From: Patescibacteria group bacterium
GTDB taxonomy: Bacteria > Patescibacteriota > Minisyncoccia > Phycocordibacterales > SBAW01
Direction: 5' to 3'
Length of the DNA: 34,991 nucleotides
Assembly: GCA_016176685.1 (NCBI GenBank)
Contig: JACOWS010000005.1
Location: 1 to 34,991 of the forward strand
The notes below the pieces were generated by a model. That model ran no database searches. It was not told the origin of the DNA and saw only the letters and a list, made by a program, of their open reading frames with translations. The position numbers and the translations under genes are program-made. Position 1 is the stretch's first letter, and every line of letters begins with the position of its first letter. Shown in pieces: positions 21,299-28,296 of this stretch.

Positions 21299-22054
21299 AT
21301 GGCACGCAAGCGCCTCGTGGTTGGTAATTGGAAGTCCTATATAGAGTCGCCAAGCGAGGCACACGCGCTTGCTTTGGCTCTGCGCCGCAAGGCGAGAGCA
21401 CTCCCGGGGGTTGAGGTGTGGCTCGCGCCACCCTACCCGCTTTTGCCCGCGGTTGCCGAGGTGCTAGAGAGTTCTCCCATAAAAGTGGGTGCGCAAGCGC
21501 TCTCTGCAAGCCCCGGCGGCAAGCACACCGGCGAGGTCTCTGCGAACATGCTCAAACAAGTGGGCGCACAATTTGCCTTGGTGGGCCACTCGGAACGCAG
21601 GGCACAGGGCGAGGGCGACGAGCAGGTGCGCGCGCAACTTTTGCAGGCACTCCAAGCAAAACTTACGGCGGTGTTGTGTGTGGGCGAGCACGAGCGCCTG
21701 CAGGACGGCTCGCACTTTTCTTTTATTGAGCGGCAGCTTGTTGTCGCGCTTGACGCGCTCCCTCCTAAAGCAAAAGTAATTGTTGCCTACGAGCCCGTGT
21801 GGGCAATAGGGAAGAGTGCGGAAGAGGCGATGCAGCCGCAAGACCTTGAACAGATGGCGATTTTTATACGCAAAACTTTGGTCGAAACTTTGGACCGCAG
21901 CGCGGGGCTCAAGATACCTATACTCTACGGCGGCTCGGTCGAGTCCGCCAACACACACGCGCTTTTGATTGGGGGCGGCGTCAACGGTTTTTTGGTCGGG
22001 CACGCCAGCGTGGAAGCCGAACCATTTTTGGAAATTATAAAAGCATGCAAATAG
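21299..22054 (+). CDS. tpiA: Triosephosphate isomerase
   Basis: The 251-residue protein interconverts dihydroxyacetone phosphate and glyceraldehyde 3-phosphate. Catalytic residues are in place: N10 and K12 (VVGNWKS), H97 (LVGHSERR) and E165 (VAYEPVWAIGK, including the flexible loop). The phosphate loop ILYGGSV and the final GFLVGHASVE are present. ATG 21299 has TATAGT (21286-21291) seven bases upstream. pgk follows 51 bases downstream, so the two glycolytic genes form an operon. Confidence 0.97.
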   Translation: MARKRLVVGNWKSYIESPSEAHALALALRRKARALPGVEVWLAPPYPLLPAVAEVLESSPIKVGAQALSASPGGKHTGEVSANMLKQVGAQFALVGHSERRAQGEGDEQVRAQLLQALQAKLTAVLCVGEHERLQDGSHFSFIERQLVVALDALPPKAKVIVAYEPVWAIGKSAEEAMQPQDLEQMAIFIRKTLVETLDRSAGLKIPILYGGSVESANTHALLIGGGVNGFLVGHASVEAEPFLEIIKACK

Positions 22055-22105
22055 CGTTTCAGAAAAAACCAACCCTGCAGGAAAGAAAAAACAAGCTGGG
22101 CTTTT

Positions 22106-23185
22106 ATGAACCTGCGAAGTATTAAAGAAGCCGATATCGGCGGCAAGCGCGTGTTGATGCGCGCCGACTTTGATGTGCCCCTGGAGGGCGGGCGAGTGGT
22201 AGACGACACGCGCATCCGCGCGGTACTGCCCACGCTCGAGCTTTTGCACGCGCGTGGTGCTGCTAAGATAATTTTATTGGCCCACCTGGGCCGCCCCGGG
22301 GGCAAGGCGATAGAAGGTCTGCGTGTCGCTCCCGTGGCCATGCGCCTGCACGAACTTACCCGCGTCCCGTTTGAGTTGCGGGAGAATCTGCGCTTCGACC
22401 CGCGCGAGGAGGCAAACAATGCAGGATTTGCAAAAGAATTAGCGGGCCTGGGCGACGTGTTTGTAAACGAAGCATTCGCCGACTCGCATCGTGCACACGC
22501 CTCTATTGTTGGAATACCAACATTTTTACCAAGCTACGCGGGCCTGCGTTTACAAGAGGAGGTTACACAACTCTCTCGCGCACTTACCCCGCCCAAAGGC
22601 GCGGTGGCCATCATTGGCGGTGCCAAGTTCGAAACAAAGGTGCCCCTCCTAACGGTACTTATAGAGCATTACACCCACATACTTTTGGGGGGTGCTTTGG
22701 GTAACGACATAATCAGGGCGCGCGGGTTCCCCGTGGGCGTGTCGACCGTTTCAGCTACGCCCGCTCCTGAAGTGCTAGCCAGAAGTGACCGCTTGCAGGT
22801 GTCTGAGGACGCAGTAGTCGCAGAAGCGGGTGCCAATGCCGAGCGCACTTGTTTGGTAAACGACATACGCGCAAACGAGCGCATCATAGACATCGGGCCG
22901 CGCACTCGCGCGGTGTGGGGCGAAGTGGTCTCGCACGCACCTTTTGTATTGTGGAATGGTCCGTTGGGTGTGTATGAAGAAGGATACAGAGATGGCACCG
23001 ACGCGGTTGCCGCCGCATTGGCAGATGCAAAGGTGCGCGCCGTGGTGGGCGGTGGCGACACCATTGCCGCACTTTCTAAACACTCGTTTGACCCGGCCAA
23101 AGTCTTCCTTTCAACTGGTGGTGGAGCGATGCTCGAGTTTTTGGCACGCGGCACTTTACCAGGCCTCGAGCCGCTGAAAGTGTAG
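22106..23185 (+). CDS. pgk: Phosphoglycerate kinase
   Basis: The 359-residue protein makes ATP and 3-phosphoglycerate from 1,3-bisphosphoglycerate. It is somewhat shorter than the usual 390 or so, but both domains are present. N-terminal VLMRADFDVPLEGGRVVDDTRI and LLAHLGRPGG bind phosphoglycerate. The C-terminal half has AIIGGAKFETKVPLL, VLWNGPLGVYE, and VGGGDTIAAL with FLSTGGGAMLEFLA for the nucleotide. It is the second gene of the tpiA-pgk operon and ends at the family B hairpin. Confidence 0.96.
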   Translation: MNLRSIKEADIGGKRVLMRADFDVPLEGGRVVDDTRIRAVLPTLELLHARGAAKIILLAHLGRPGGKAIEGLRVAPVAMRLHELTRVPFELRENLRFDPREEANNAGFAKELAGLGDVFVNEAFADSHRAHASIVGIPTFLPSYAGLRLQEEVTQLSRALTPPKGAVAIIGGAKFETKVPLLTVLIEHYTHILLGGALGNDIIRARGFPVGVSTVSATPAPEVLARSDRLQVSEDAVVAEAGANAERTCLVNDIRANERIIDIGPRTRAVWGEVVSHAPFVLWNGPLGVYEEGYRDGTDAVAAALADAKVRAVVGGGDTIAALSKHSFDPAKVFLSTGGGAMLEFLARGTLPGLEPLKV

Positions 23186-23190
23186 AGGAG

Positions 23191-23263
23191 CGGACAAACC
23201 CCTGCAAAGAGAGTAGGACTTGGCCTAGCGGCCCGGAGCGCTCTCTTTGCAGGGGTTTGTTCG
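23191..23263. repeat. Family B long-stem hairpin, copy 1 (terminator of pgk/HIT)
   Basis: A 23-bp stem (23191-23213 against 23241-23263, of which 20 bp are perfect and contiguous) encloses a 27-base loop (23214-23240) containing GGCC-TAGC-GGCC. The loop is 26/27 identical, on the opposite strand, to that of the hairpin at 30140-30216, while the outer stems differ. Lying between convergent genes, it probably ends both transcripts. Confidence 0.9.
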
Positions 23264-23272
23264 TGTAACAGA

Positions 23273-23632
23273 CTAGAGAGCCGCTCGCAGTTTTGCCGCG
23301 TTGCCCATGAGGTCATTCTTGTCGCCCACGACTCCACTTTCGGGGAAGACCCAAATATGCGCGTGGGCGACCTCGTCGCCCACAATTTTTGAAAGTATCC
23401 ACTGCGTATTAAATGCTTTGCGCTGTGCGAGCGCGATTTTCTTTACCACTTCGAAGTACGCGCCGACATCGGGGACATCCCACACCCATTGGATGTGTTT
23501 TTTTGGGACCACTTGGGCGTGGCCTGGCGCGTGCGGGCGGTTGTCGAGGAACGCCAAAAAATTTTCGTCCTCGTACACCTTGGAGGCGGGCACCTCCCCG
23601 GAAACGATTTTGCAAAAAATACAGTTATTCAT
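23273..23632 (-). CDS. HIT-family nucleotide hydrolase/transferase
   Basis: The 119-residue protein is a histidine-triad protein that hydrolyses AMP-linked or dinucleoside polyphosphate substrates. The N-terminal CIFCKIVSGEVPASKVYED and the middle FLDNRPHAPGHAQVVPKKH are standard. The triad motif reads VAHAHIWVFP rather than the commoner HVHLH, keeping the HxH spacing with a Trp following, so one His may be substituted. The ATG at 23632 is the family start. Its predicted promoter is on the far side of the hairpin at 23638-23711. Confidence 0.88.
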   Translation of the reverse strand: MNNCIFCKIVSGEVPASKVYEDENFLAFLDNRPHAPGHAQVVPKKHIQWVWDVPDVGAYFEVVKKIALAQRKAFNTQWILSKIVGDEVAHAHIWVFPESGVVGDKNDLMGNAAKLRAAL

Positions 23633-23637
23633 GTCTT

Positions 23638-23711
23638 GGCTAAGCAAAAACCCTTCGTGCAGGAGTAGGGCTCCCGTTCATCTCTCCGGAGCGAAGGGTT
23701 TTTGCTTAGCC
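23638..23711. repeat. Long-stem hairpin between divergent HIT and recJ genes
   Basis: A perfect 20-bp stem (23638-23657 against 23692-23711) encloses 34 bases. The loop contains AGTAGGGCT and ends CCGGAG, matching the AGTAGGACT and CCGGAGCG that bound the family B core, so it may be a distant member. It lies in the predicted HIT leader and in the -35 region of recJ, where a terminator role makes little sense. Confidence 0.75.
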
Positions 23712-23729
23712 TAGTATATACTAGGCGGG
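23711..23729. promoter_or_regulatory. Symmetric -10 element for recJ and HIT
   Basis: CTAGTATATACTAG (23711-23724) is a perfect palindrome containing TATACT on both strands. On the plus strand TATACT (23717-23722) is seven bases before the recJ ATG. On the minus strand it would start transcription at the base of the HIT leader hairpin. Confidence 0.6.
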
Positions 23730-25490
23730 ATGAAATCCTACCGCCTGCGCGAGCGGCTGCACGACGAACTGATTTTTGACCTCTTGTATTCGCGGGGTAT
23801 CGAGGGAGAGCAGGATATTAAAAATTTTCTCGAGCCGGACTTTGTCCGCGACTCCGGCGACCCGTTTTTGTTGCCCGACATGGGCGTGGCGGTGGAGCGT
23901 CTGCTGTCTGCGAAGAAAAATGGCGAGCAGGTAGCCGTGTGGAGCGACTACGACTGCGACGGCATCCCCGGCGGGGTGATGCTCACCGAGTTTTTGCGCG
24001 CGGTGGGTTTTACAGCCCGGCACTACATCCCGCATCGCCACACGGAAGGATACGGGCTTAACGAAGACGGCCTTGCTGAACTCGCACAGACCGGTGTCAA
24101 AGTTATTATCACCATAGACCTTGGCACCACCGAGCACGAGTCTATATCCTATGCAAACAAAAAAGGAATTGATGTGATAGTTACCGACCACCACCAGGTG
24201 TCCCCCACATCATATGCTACTCCGGAGACTGAGCCACCCGCGAAGCGGGTAATAGGATCCGGGGCGGCATATGATGTGGGAAATTTGCCTCCGGCGCTCG
24301 CGGTCATCAACCCCAAGCGCGCCGATTCGGCATACCCATTCAACGGCCTGTGCGGCGCCGGCGTGGCGTGGAAGCTGGTGCAGGCGATTTTGTCAAAAAT
24401 GAGAGAGGGCGGGCAACCCTTCGACTACGCAGAGGGTAAAGAAAAGTGGCTCCTAGACCTTGTGGGATTGGCAACCCTGTCCGATATGGTTCCCTTGGTG
24501 GGAGAAAATAGGATGCTCGCGCACTTTGGGCTCACGGTGATGCGTCGCAACCGCCGCCCGGGGTTTGCCGCACTCCTAAAGCTTTTGCGTATAAAATCGC
24601 ACACGCTTACCGAGGACGATATCGGGTTTATGGTGGCGCCGCGCATCAACGCCGCCTCACGCATGGACAGTCCGGAAGCGGCCGCCCGGCTTTTAGCAAC
24701 AGAAGACCCGGCAGAAGCGCGCGAGCTTGGCGAGGCGCTCGAAGCGCTCAACAACCAGCGCAAGGGCTTGGTTGCCGCGACGGTCAAAGAGGCAAATCAT
24801 CGCCTCGCGCAAACATCAGTCGAGAGTCCGGTCATTGTGATGGGCAGCCCTTCGTGGCGGCCGGGGATATTGGGGCTTGTGGCAAACTCGCTTATGGGCG
24901 CACATGGCAAGCCGGTTTTTTTGTGGGGTAGGGAAGGAGGTGAAACTCTCAAAGGGTCATGCCGCTCCGATGGCGCGCTAAACGTGGTTGACCTTATGGG
25001 CACCGCCCAAAGAGCTCTGCCCGACGGGGTGTTTGAAGATTTTGGCGGGCACCATGCGGCAGGCGGATTCTCACTCACGCAAGAGCGAGTACACGAGCTG
25101 CCAACGCGGCTCGCCGGTGCGTACGAAACTTTGCGCAAGATCTCTTCAGTAGTTGAGCCGGTTGTGCTGGAGCGCGAGGTAGACCTTGCGGAAGTAGGCC
25201 ACGCCCACACAGCGTTGGCGCGACTGGCCCCCTTTGGCGAAGGCAATCGCAAGCCGCTTTTTATCTTCCCGCGTGTTTCTCTCGAGGGAGTGCGGATGTT
25301 TGGTAAGGCGCAGGACCACTTGGAAATAAAGTTGAGCAAGAACGGAGTGCGAGTACCGGGTGTTTCATTTTTCTCTAGTCAGGATTCTTTTTCAAAAAAA
25401 GTAGAAGCAGGATTGACCGCCGACATAGTAGGGCATATAGAAAACGATTGGCGCGGCGGTCCACGCGTCCGTGTTACGGATGTTATCTAA
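23730..25490 (+). CDS. recJ: Single-stranded-DNA exonuclease RecJ with inserted repeat
   Basis: The 586-residue protein is a RecJ 5'-3' exonuclease used in recombination and repair. DHH-family motifs are visible: WSDYDCDG (motif I), VIITIDLGTTEH, VIVTDHHQV (the DHH motif) and LVGLATLSDMVPL. The DHHA1 region includes GHHAAGGFSL, followed by an OB-like C-terminal domain. Just after DHHQV about 25 residues (SPTSYAT to AAYDVGN) interrupt the conserved run that normally proceeds to LPPALAVINPKR. They are encoded by the family C palindrome and sit near the active site, probably as a surface loop. Predicted to be leaderless. Confidence 0.95.
   Translation: MKSYRLRERLHDELIFDLLYSRGIEGEQDIKNFLEPDFVRDSGDPFLLPDMGVAVERLLSAKKNGEQVAVWSDYDCDGIPGGVMLTEFLRAVGFTARHYIPHRHTEGYGLNEDGLAELAQTGVKVIITIDLGTTEHESISYANKKGIDVIVTDHHQVSPTSYATPETEPPAKRVIGSGAAYDVGNLPPALAVINPKRADSAYPFNGLCGAGVAWKLVQAILSKMREGGQPFDYAEGKEKWLLDLVGLATLSDMVPLVGENRMLAHFGLTVMRRNRRPGFAALLKLLRIKSHTLTEDDIGFMVAPRINAASRMDSPEAAARLLATEDPAEARELGEALEALNNQRKGLVAATVKEANHRLAQTSVESPVIVMGSPSWRPGILGLVANSLMGAHGKPVFLWGREGGETLKGSCRSDGALNVVDLMGTAQRALPDGVFEDFGGHHAAGGFSLTQERVHELPTRLAGAYETLRKISSVVEPVVLEREVDLAEVGHAHTALARLAPFGEGNRKPLFIFPRVSLEGVRMFGKAQDHLEIKLSKNGVRVPGVSFFSSQDSFSKKVEAGLTADIVGHIENDWRGGPRVRVTDVI
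24204..24280 (+). repeat. Family C palindromic insertion in recJ
   Basis: A perfect 14-bp inverted repeat (CCCACATCATATGC at 24204-24217 and its complement at 24267-24280) encloses 49 bases. Positions 24224-24268 match 4288-4332 in the methyltransferase gene at 43 of 45 bases. The stems of the two copies share no sequence. The reading frame stays open and the core is translated as TEPPAKRVIGS in both. Confidence 0.92.
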
Positions 25491-25595
25491 CTCGTTATTT
25501 TAAAGGCTGCTCCTTTTCGGAAATTTCTCTGCATTGGTGTTACACAACATCTCCGACATTCACCCCGCTATTTACAATGCTCTCCCCCTACTGCA

Positions 25596-25633
25596 ACACA
25601 CTAACTCATAGCTATAGCGTATACTTAGTGTGT
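25596..25633 (+). repeat. Family A hairpin, copy 1
   Basis: Arms ACACACTA (plus one more A-T pair) and TAGTGTGT enclose a 22-base loop starting ACTCATAGCTATAGC. The right arm reaches the GTG start of the Cas2/PaaX-like gene and the loop contains its TATACT box. Copy 2 lies just after the gene's stop. Confidence 0.85.
25620..25631 (+). promoter_or_regulatory. -10 box of the Cas2/PaaX-like gene inside the hairpin
   Basis: TATACT (25620-25625) lies six bases before the GTG start codon and within the loop and right arm of the family A hairpin. A protein bound to the hairpin would cover the promoter. Confidence 0.55.
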
Positions 25634-26207
25634 GGGGAAATTAGAGGTAGAACATACCAGAAGGCAAAGACGAACCGACCTTCAAAAGGTGGTGCTTGGC
25701 ACTGTTGCAGCCGCCGGCGTATTGAGTATTGCGCTGGTGGCGCCAAATGTACTCGGGGCTCTTAGTAAGTTGGGAATGATCCCCACGAAAAGACAACCCG
25801 ACTCTATCCGTGCCGCACGCAACCGGTTGGTACATCATGGCTTTTTACAGTACGAAGGGAAGATGTTGCGCTTGACGGCAGAGGGAGAGAAAAAACTTCG
25901 TTCGCTCGAACTACACAACTATCAGATCCCTAAACAAAAACGGTGGGACAAAAAATGGCGCGTCCTTATTTTTGATATCCCTGAAAAAAGAAAATCATTG
26001 CGAGAAAAAATACGCCGTACCCTTGCGGTCATCGGTTTTGTGCGGCTGCAAGACAGTGTGTGGATCTACCCGTACCCGTGCGAAGATCTTATTACGCTGC
26101 TCAAGGCAGATTTTAAAATAGGGAAGGATGTGCTGTATATGATAGTCGACACGCTCGAATATGACGCGCCAATTAGAGAGCGGTTTGATTTAAGTGTTTT
26201 GTCCTAA
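25632..26207 (+). CDS. Cas2/PaaX-like protein flanked by covarying hairpins
   Basis: The 191-residue protein has a basic N-terminus, a hydrophobic/helical stretch (VVLGTVAAAGVLSIALVAPN), a winged-helix-like region (SIRAARNRLVHHGFLQYEGK...LRLTAEGEKKL) and a C-terminal Cas2-like ferredoxin fold: WRVLIFDIPEKRKSLREKIR, then IGFVRLQDSVWIYPYP and DVLYMIVDTLEYD. This layout is that of PaaX-type regulators, often annotated as Cas2 in Patescibacteria. There is no cas1, CRISPR array or other cas gene, so adaptation in the CRISPR sense is unlikely. GTG is the only start after the in-frame stop at 25626. The hairpins on both sides suggest it binds or mobilises them. Confidence 0.82.
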   Translation: MGKLEVEHTRRQRRTDLQKVVLGTVAAAGVLSIALVAPNVLGALSKLGMIPTKRQPDSIRAARNRLVHHGFLQYEGKMLRLTAEGEKKLRSLELHNYQIPKQKRWDKKWRVLIFDIPEKRKSLREKIRRTLAVIGFVRLQDSVWIYPYPCEDLITLLKADFKIGKDVLYMIVDTLEYDAPIRERFDLSVLS

Positions 26208-26215
26208 AATAACAA

Positions 26216-26253
26216 ACGCATTAACTCATAGCTATAGCAACAAGCTAATGCGT
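26216..26253 (+). repeat. Family A hairpin, copy 2
   Basis: Arms ACGCATTA and TAATGCGT enclose a 22-base loop beginning with the same ACTCATAGCTATAGC as copy 1. Compared with copy 1 two stem positions differ on both arms so that pairing is kept. It starts eight bases after the stop codon and is followed by GGTGTTTTT, so it could also act as a terminator. Confidence 0.85.
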
Positions 26254-26331
26254 GGTGTTTTTATCCTGTTGAAAAAGGTTTAAAAAACGATGTCAAAAAT
26301 AAAAAAAGAGTCGATTTTACTCTTTGTGCGC

Positions 26332-26344
26332 TATACTGCAACCC
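26332..26344 (+). promoter_or_regulatory. -10 box directly upstream of rnhA
   Basis: TATACT (26332-26337) is seven bases before the ATG at 26345; leaderless transcription is predicted. Confidence 0.6.
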
Positions 26345-26782
26345 ATGGAGCGGATTGTCATACACACAGACGGCGGGGCACGAGGGAACCCCGGCCCCGC
26401 AGGTATTGGCGCGATAATCGCTGATGAAAACGGAAAAGTTCTGAAGGAAATTTCCGCATACATCGGCGAGCAGACCAACAACTACGCCGAATACGAAGCA
26501 CTCATCCGCGCACTGGGAGAAGCAAAACTGCTGTTTGGCGCCGCACTGCGCGACATGCGGGTAGAGGTGATGATGGACTCGGAGTTGGTGGTGCGCCAAC
26601 TCGCCGGCATTTATAAAGTAAAAGATGTGGGACTAAAAGAACAGTTTGCCCGCGTGGCGGCGCTACGCGCGAGCGACCTGCCCAATCTTATCTTTTCGCA
26701 TGTGCGGCGCGAGGCAAATATCCGCGCCGACGAGTTGGTAAACGCGGCACTTGATGGGCATTTGAGTAAGGCTAGGGTATAG
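26345..26782 (+). CDS. rnhA: Ribonuclease H (RNase HI family)
   Basis: The 145-residue protein degrades RNA in RNA-DNA hybrids. The catalytic acids are D9 (HTDGGARGNPGPAG), E49 (NNYAEYEAL), D78 (MMDSELVV) and D129 (NIRADELVN), with spacing typical of the short bacterial/archaeal-type RNase HI group. No extra hybrid-binding domain is present. The start at MERIVIHTDG is the family start. comEC follows, with its -10 box overlapping the end of this gene. Confidence 0.94.
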   Translation: MERIVIHTDGGARGNPGPAGIGAIIADENGKVLKEISAYIGEQTNNYAEYEALIRALGEAKLLFGAALRDMRVEVMMDSELVVRQLAGIYKVKDVGLKEQFARVAALRASDLPNLIFSHVRREANIRADELVNAALDGHLSKARV

Positions 26783-26814
26783 TCTCTGCCGCAACCCGGG
26801 GCCGGGTTGCGGCT
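26778..26814 (+). promoter_or_regulatory. -10 box plus 5'-terminal hairpin leader of comEC
   Basis: TATAGT (26778-26783) is followed, at the expected transcription start, by a perfect 12-bp hairpin (GCCGCAACCCGG at 26788-26799, two-base loop, complement at 26802-26813). One base later comes the ATG. Folding would put the AUG next to the RNA's 5' end. Confidence 0.65.
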
Positions 26815-28296
26815 ATGACTTCCGGCGGATTTTTATATGCAACAGCTGCAGGCGCGTGTGCGGGAGTCGCCGCCGGCCTCTTTGGCGCGGCGGGGAGTTT
26901 TGCGGCCGCGGCGCTTGTACTATCTGCCGTATTGTTGTTAGTTGGCCGCACGCGGCCTCTCGTGCTTTTTGCCGCCGCGGCCGCCGCGGCCGCGGCACTG
27001 GGGCTTGTCCGCACAGACTTGTTTTTGCAAGCGCGACAGCAAGACACCATAGCCGAGTTTGCGGGAAATACCTCGGTAGTTAAAGGTACGGTGGCCGCAG
27101 ACCCGGACAAGCGCGCGACCTCTTTGCGCCTTACCGTGTCGGTGGTCTCGGCTGGCGGGGAAGTGGCGCAGGGAACCCTCCTTGCAGTGGTGCCTAGAGA
27201 AACGGCCGTTTCCTACGGCGACCATGTTACTCTTTCGGGGAAGGTTACGCTACCGGAAGTATTTGAAACAGATACCGGCCGCACGTTTAACTACCCGGCG
27301 TACCTTAGCGTGCAAGGCGTTTCTGCCATGATGCAGTACGCGCAGGTTATAGATAGTGCGCGAGGGGCGCCTTCGCCGCGACGTTTTTTATTTTCAATAA
27401 AGCAGGAGTTTGAGCGCTCGCTTGAGCGCACGTTCCCCGAGCCGGATGTGTCGCTTATGGAGGGGTTGTTGCTGGGCGAGCGGCGCGGGTTGCCGCAAGA
27501 GGTAACGCAAGCGTTTGTGGCATCGGGCCTCATACACATAGTGGTACTTTCCGGCTATAACATCTCTATCGTGTCCGAGGCAATACTGCGCTCGCTTTCT
27601 TTTTTACCGCGCACCGTCGGCTACTCGTTGGGCGGGGTGGGGATGGTGCTCTTTGCACTGCTCACCGGCGGCGGCGCCACCACGGTGCGTGCGTGCATCA
27701 TGGGGCTCATTGCAATACTCGCCCGCTACCTCCATCGAGAGTCCGCCGCACTGCGCGCGCTGGCTCTCGCTGCGGCCGGCATGGCGCTGTGGAACCCGCT
27801 GGTGCTATTACACGATCCTTCTTTTATCCTTTCGGTTCTTGCGACGTTTGGGCTTGTCACGCTTTCTCCCGCAATCGAGCGGCGCGTGCCGAAATTTTTA
27901 AAAAAGATGCCACAGGTTGCCTCTATTGCCGCCTCAACCATCGCCGTGCAGCTTTATATACTTCCGGCATTGCTCTACCAAACCGGCATACTTTCTTTTT
28001 TGGCGCTGCCGGCAAACATGCTGGTGTTGCCTATGGTGCCCGCGGCGATGCTTGCGGGTTTTGCCGCGGGGATAGCAGGGTTACTGCACCCCGCCCTCGC
28101 GTTTTTTGCGGCTCTCCCCGCAGACCTTTTGCTCAAATGGATGCTGGTGGTCGCAAAAACGACTACCGCTATACCGCTTTCCGCAACTACCCTGCCCGCG
28201 CTCCCTACATGGGTTGTCGTCGCGGTGTATATACCGCTCACTTGGCTGGCTATTTTTGTGTATCGGCGAAACGCCGCTCACACACGCTCCAGTTGA
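26815..28296 (+). CDS. comEC: ComEC/Rec2 DNA-uptake channel, without metallo-beta-lactamase domain
   Basis: The 493-residue membrane protein is the channel part of ComEC, which carries incoming single-stranded DNA across the membrane. It has N-terminal hydrophobic helices, an OB-like soluble region (GDHVTLSGKVTLPEVFETDTGRTFNYPAYL, DUF4131 type), then the Competence domain with the hallmark LIHIVVLSGYNISIV, TTVRACIMG and many transmembrane helices. The metallo-beta-lactamase domain that ends many ComEC proteins is missing, but a gene for it lies 1 kb downstream (29268-30125). The 3' end overlaps the convergent sod gene by 47 bases. Confidence 0.94.
   Translation: MTSGGFLYATAAGACAGVAAGLFGAAGSFAAAALVLSAVLLLVGRTRPLVLFAAAAAAAAALGLVRTDLFLQARQQDTIAEFAGNTSVVKGTVAADPDKRATSLRLTVSVVSAGGEVAQGTLLAVVPRETAVSYGDHVTLSGKVTLPEVFETDTGRTFNYPAYLSVQGVSAMMQYAQVIDSARGAPSPRRFLFSIKQEFERSLERTFPEPDVSLMEGLLLGERRGLPQEVTQAFVASGLIHIVVLSGYNISIVSEAILRSLSFLPRTVGYSLGGVGMVLFALLTGGGATTVRACIMGLIAILARYLHRESAALRALALAAAGMALWNPLVLLHDPSFILSVLATFGLVTLSPAIERRVPKFLKKMPQVASIAASTIAVQLYILPALLYQTGILSFLALPANMLVLPMVPAAMLAGFAAGIAGLLHPALAFFAALPADLLLKWMLVVAKTTTAIPLSATTLPALPTWVVVAVYIPLTWLAIFVYRRNAAHTRSS

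Noticed and set aside
25596-26253. CRISPR system around the Cas2-like gene
   Set aside because: Only two hairpin copies exist, with no regular repeat-spacer array and no cas1 or effector gene; the protein fits the PaaX/Cas2-like fold outside CRISPR.
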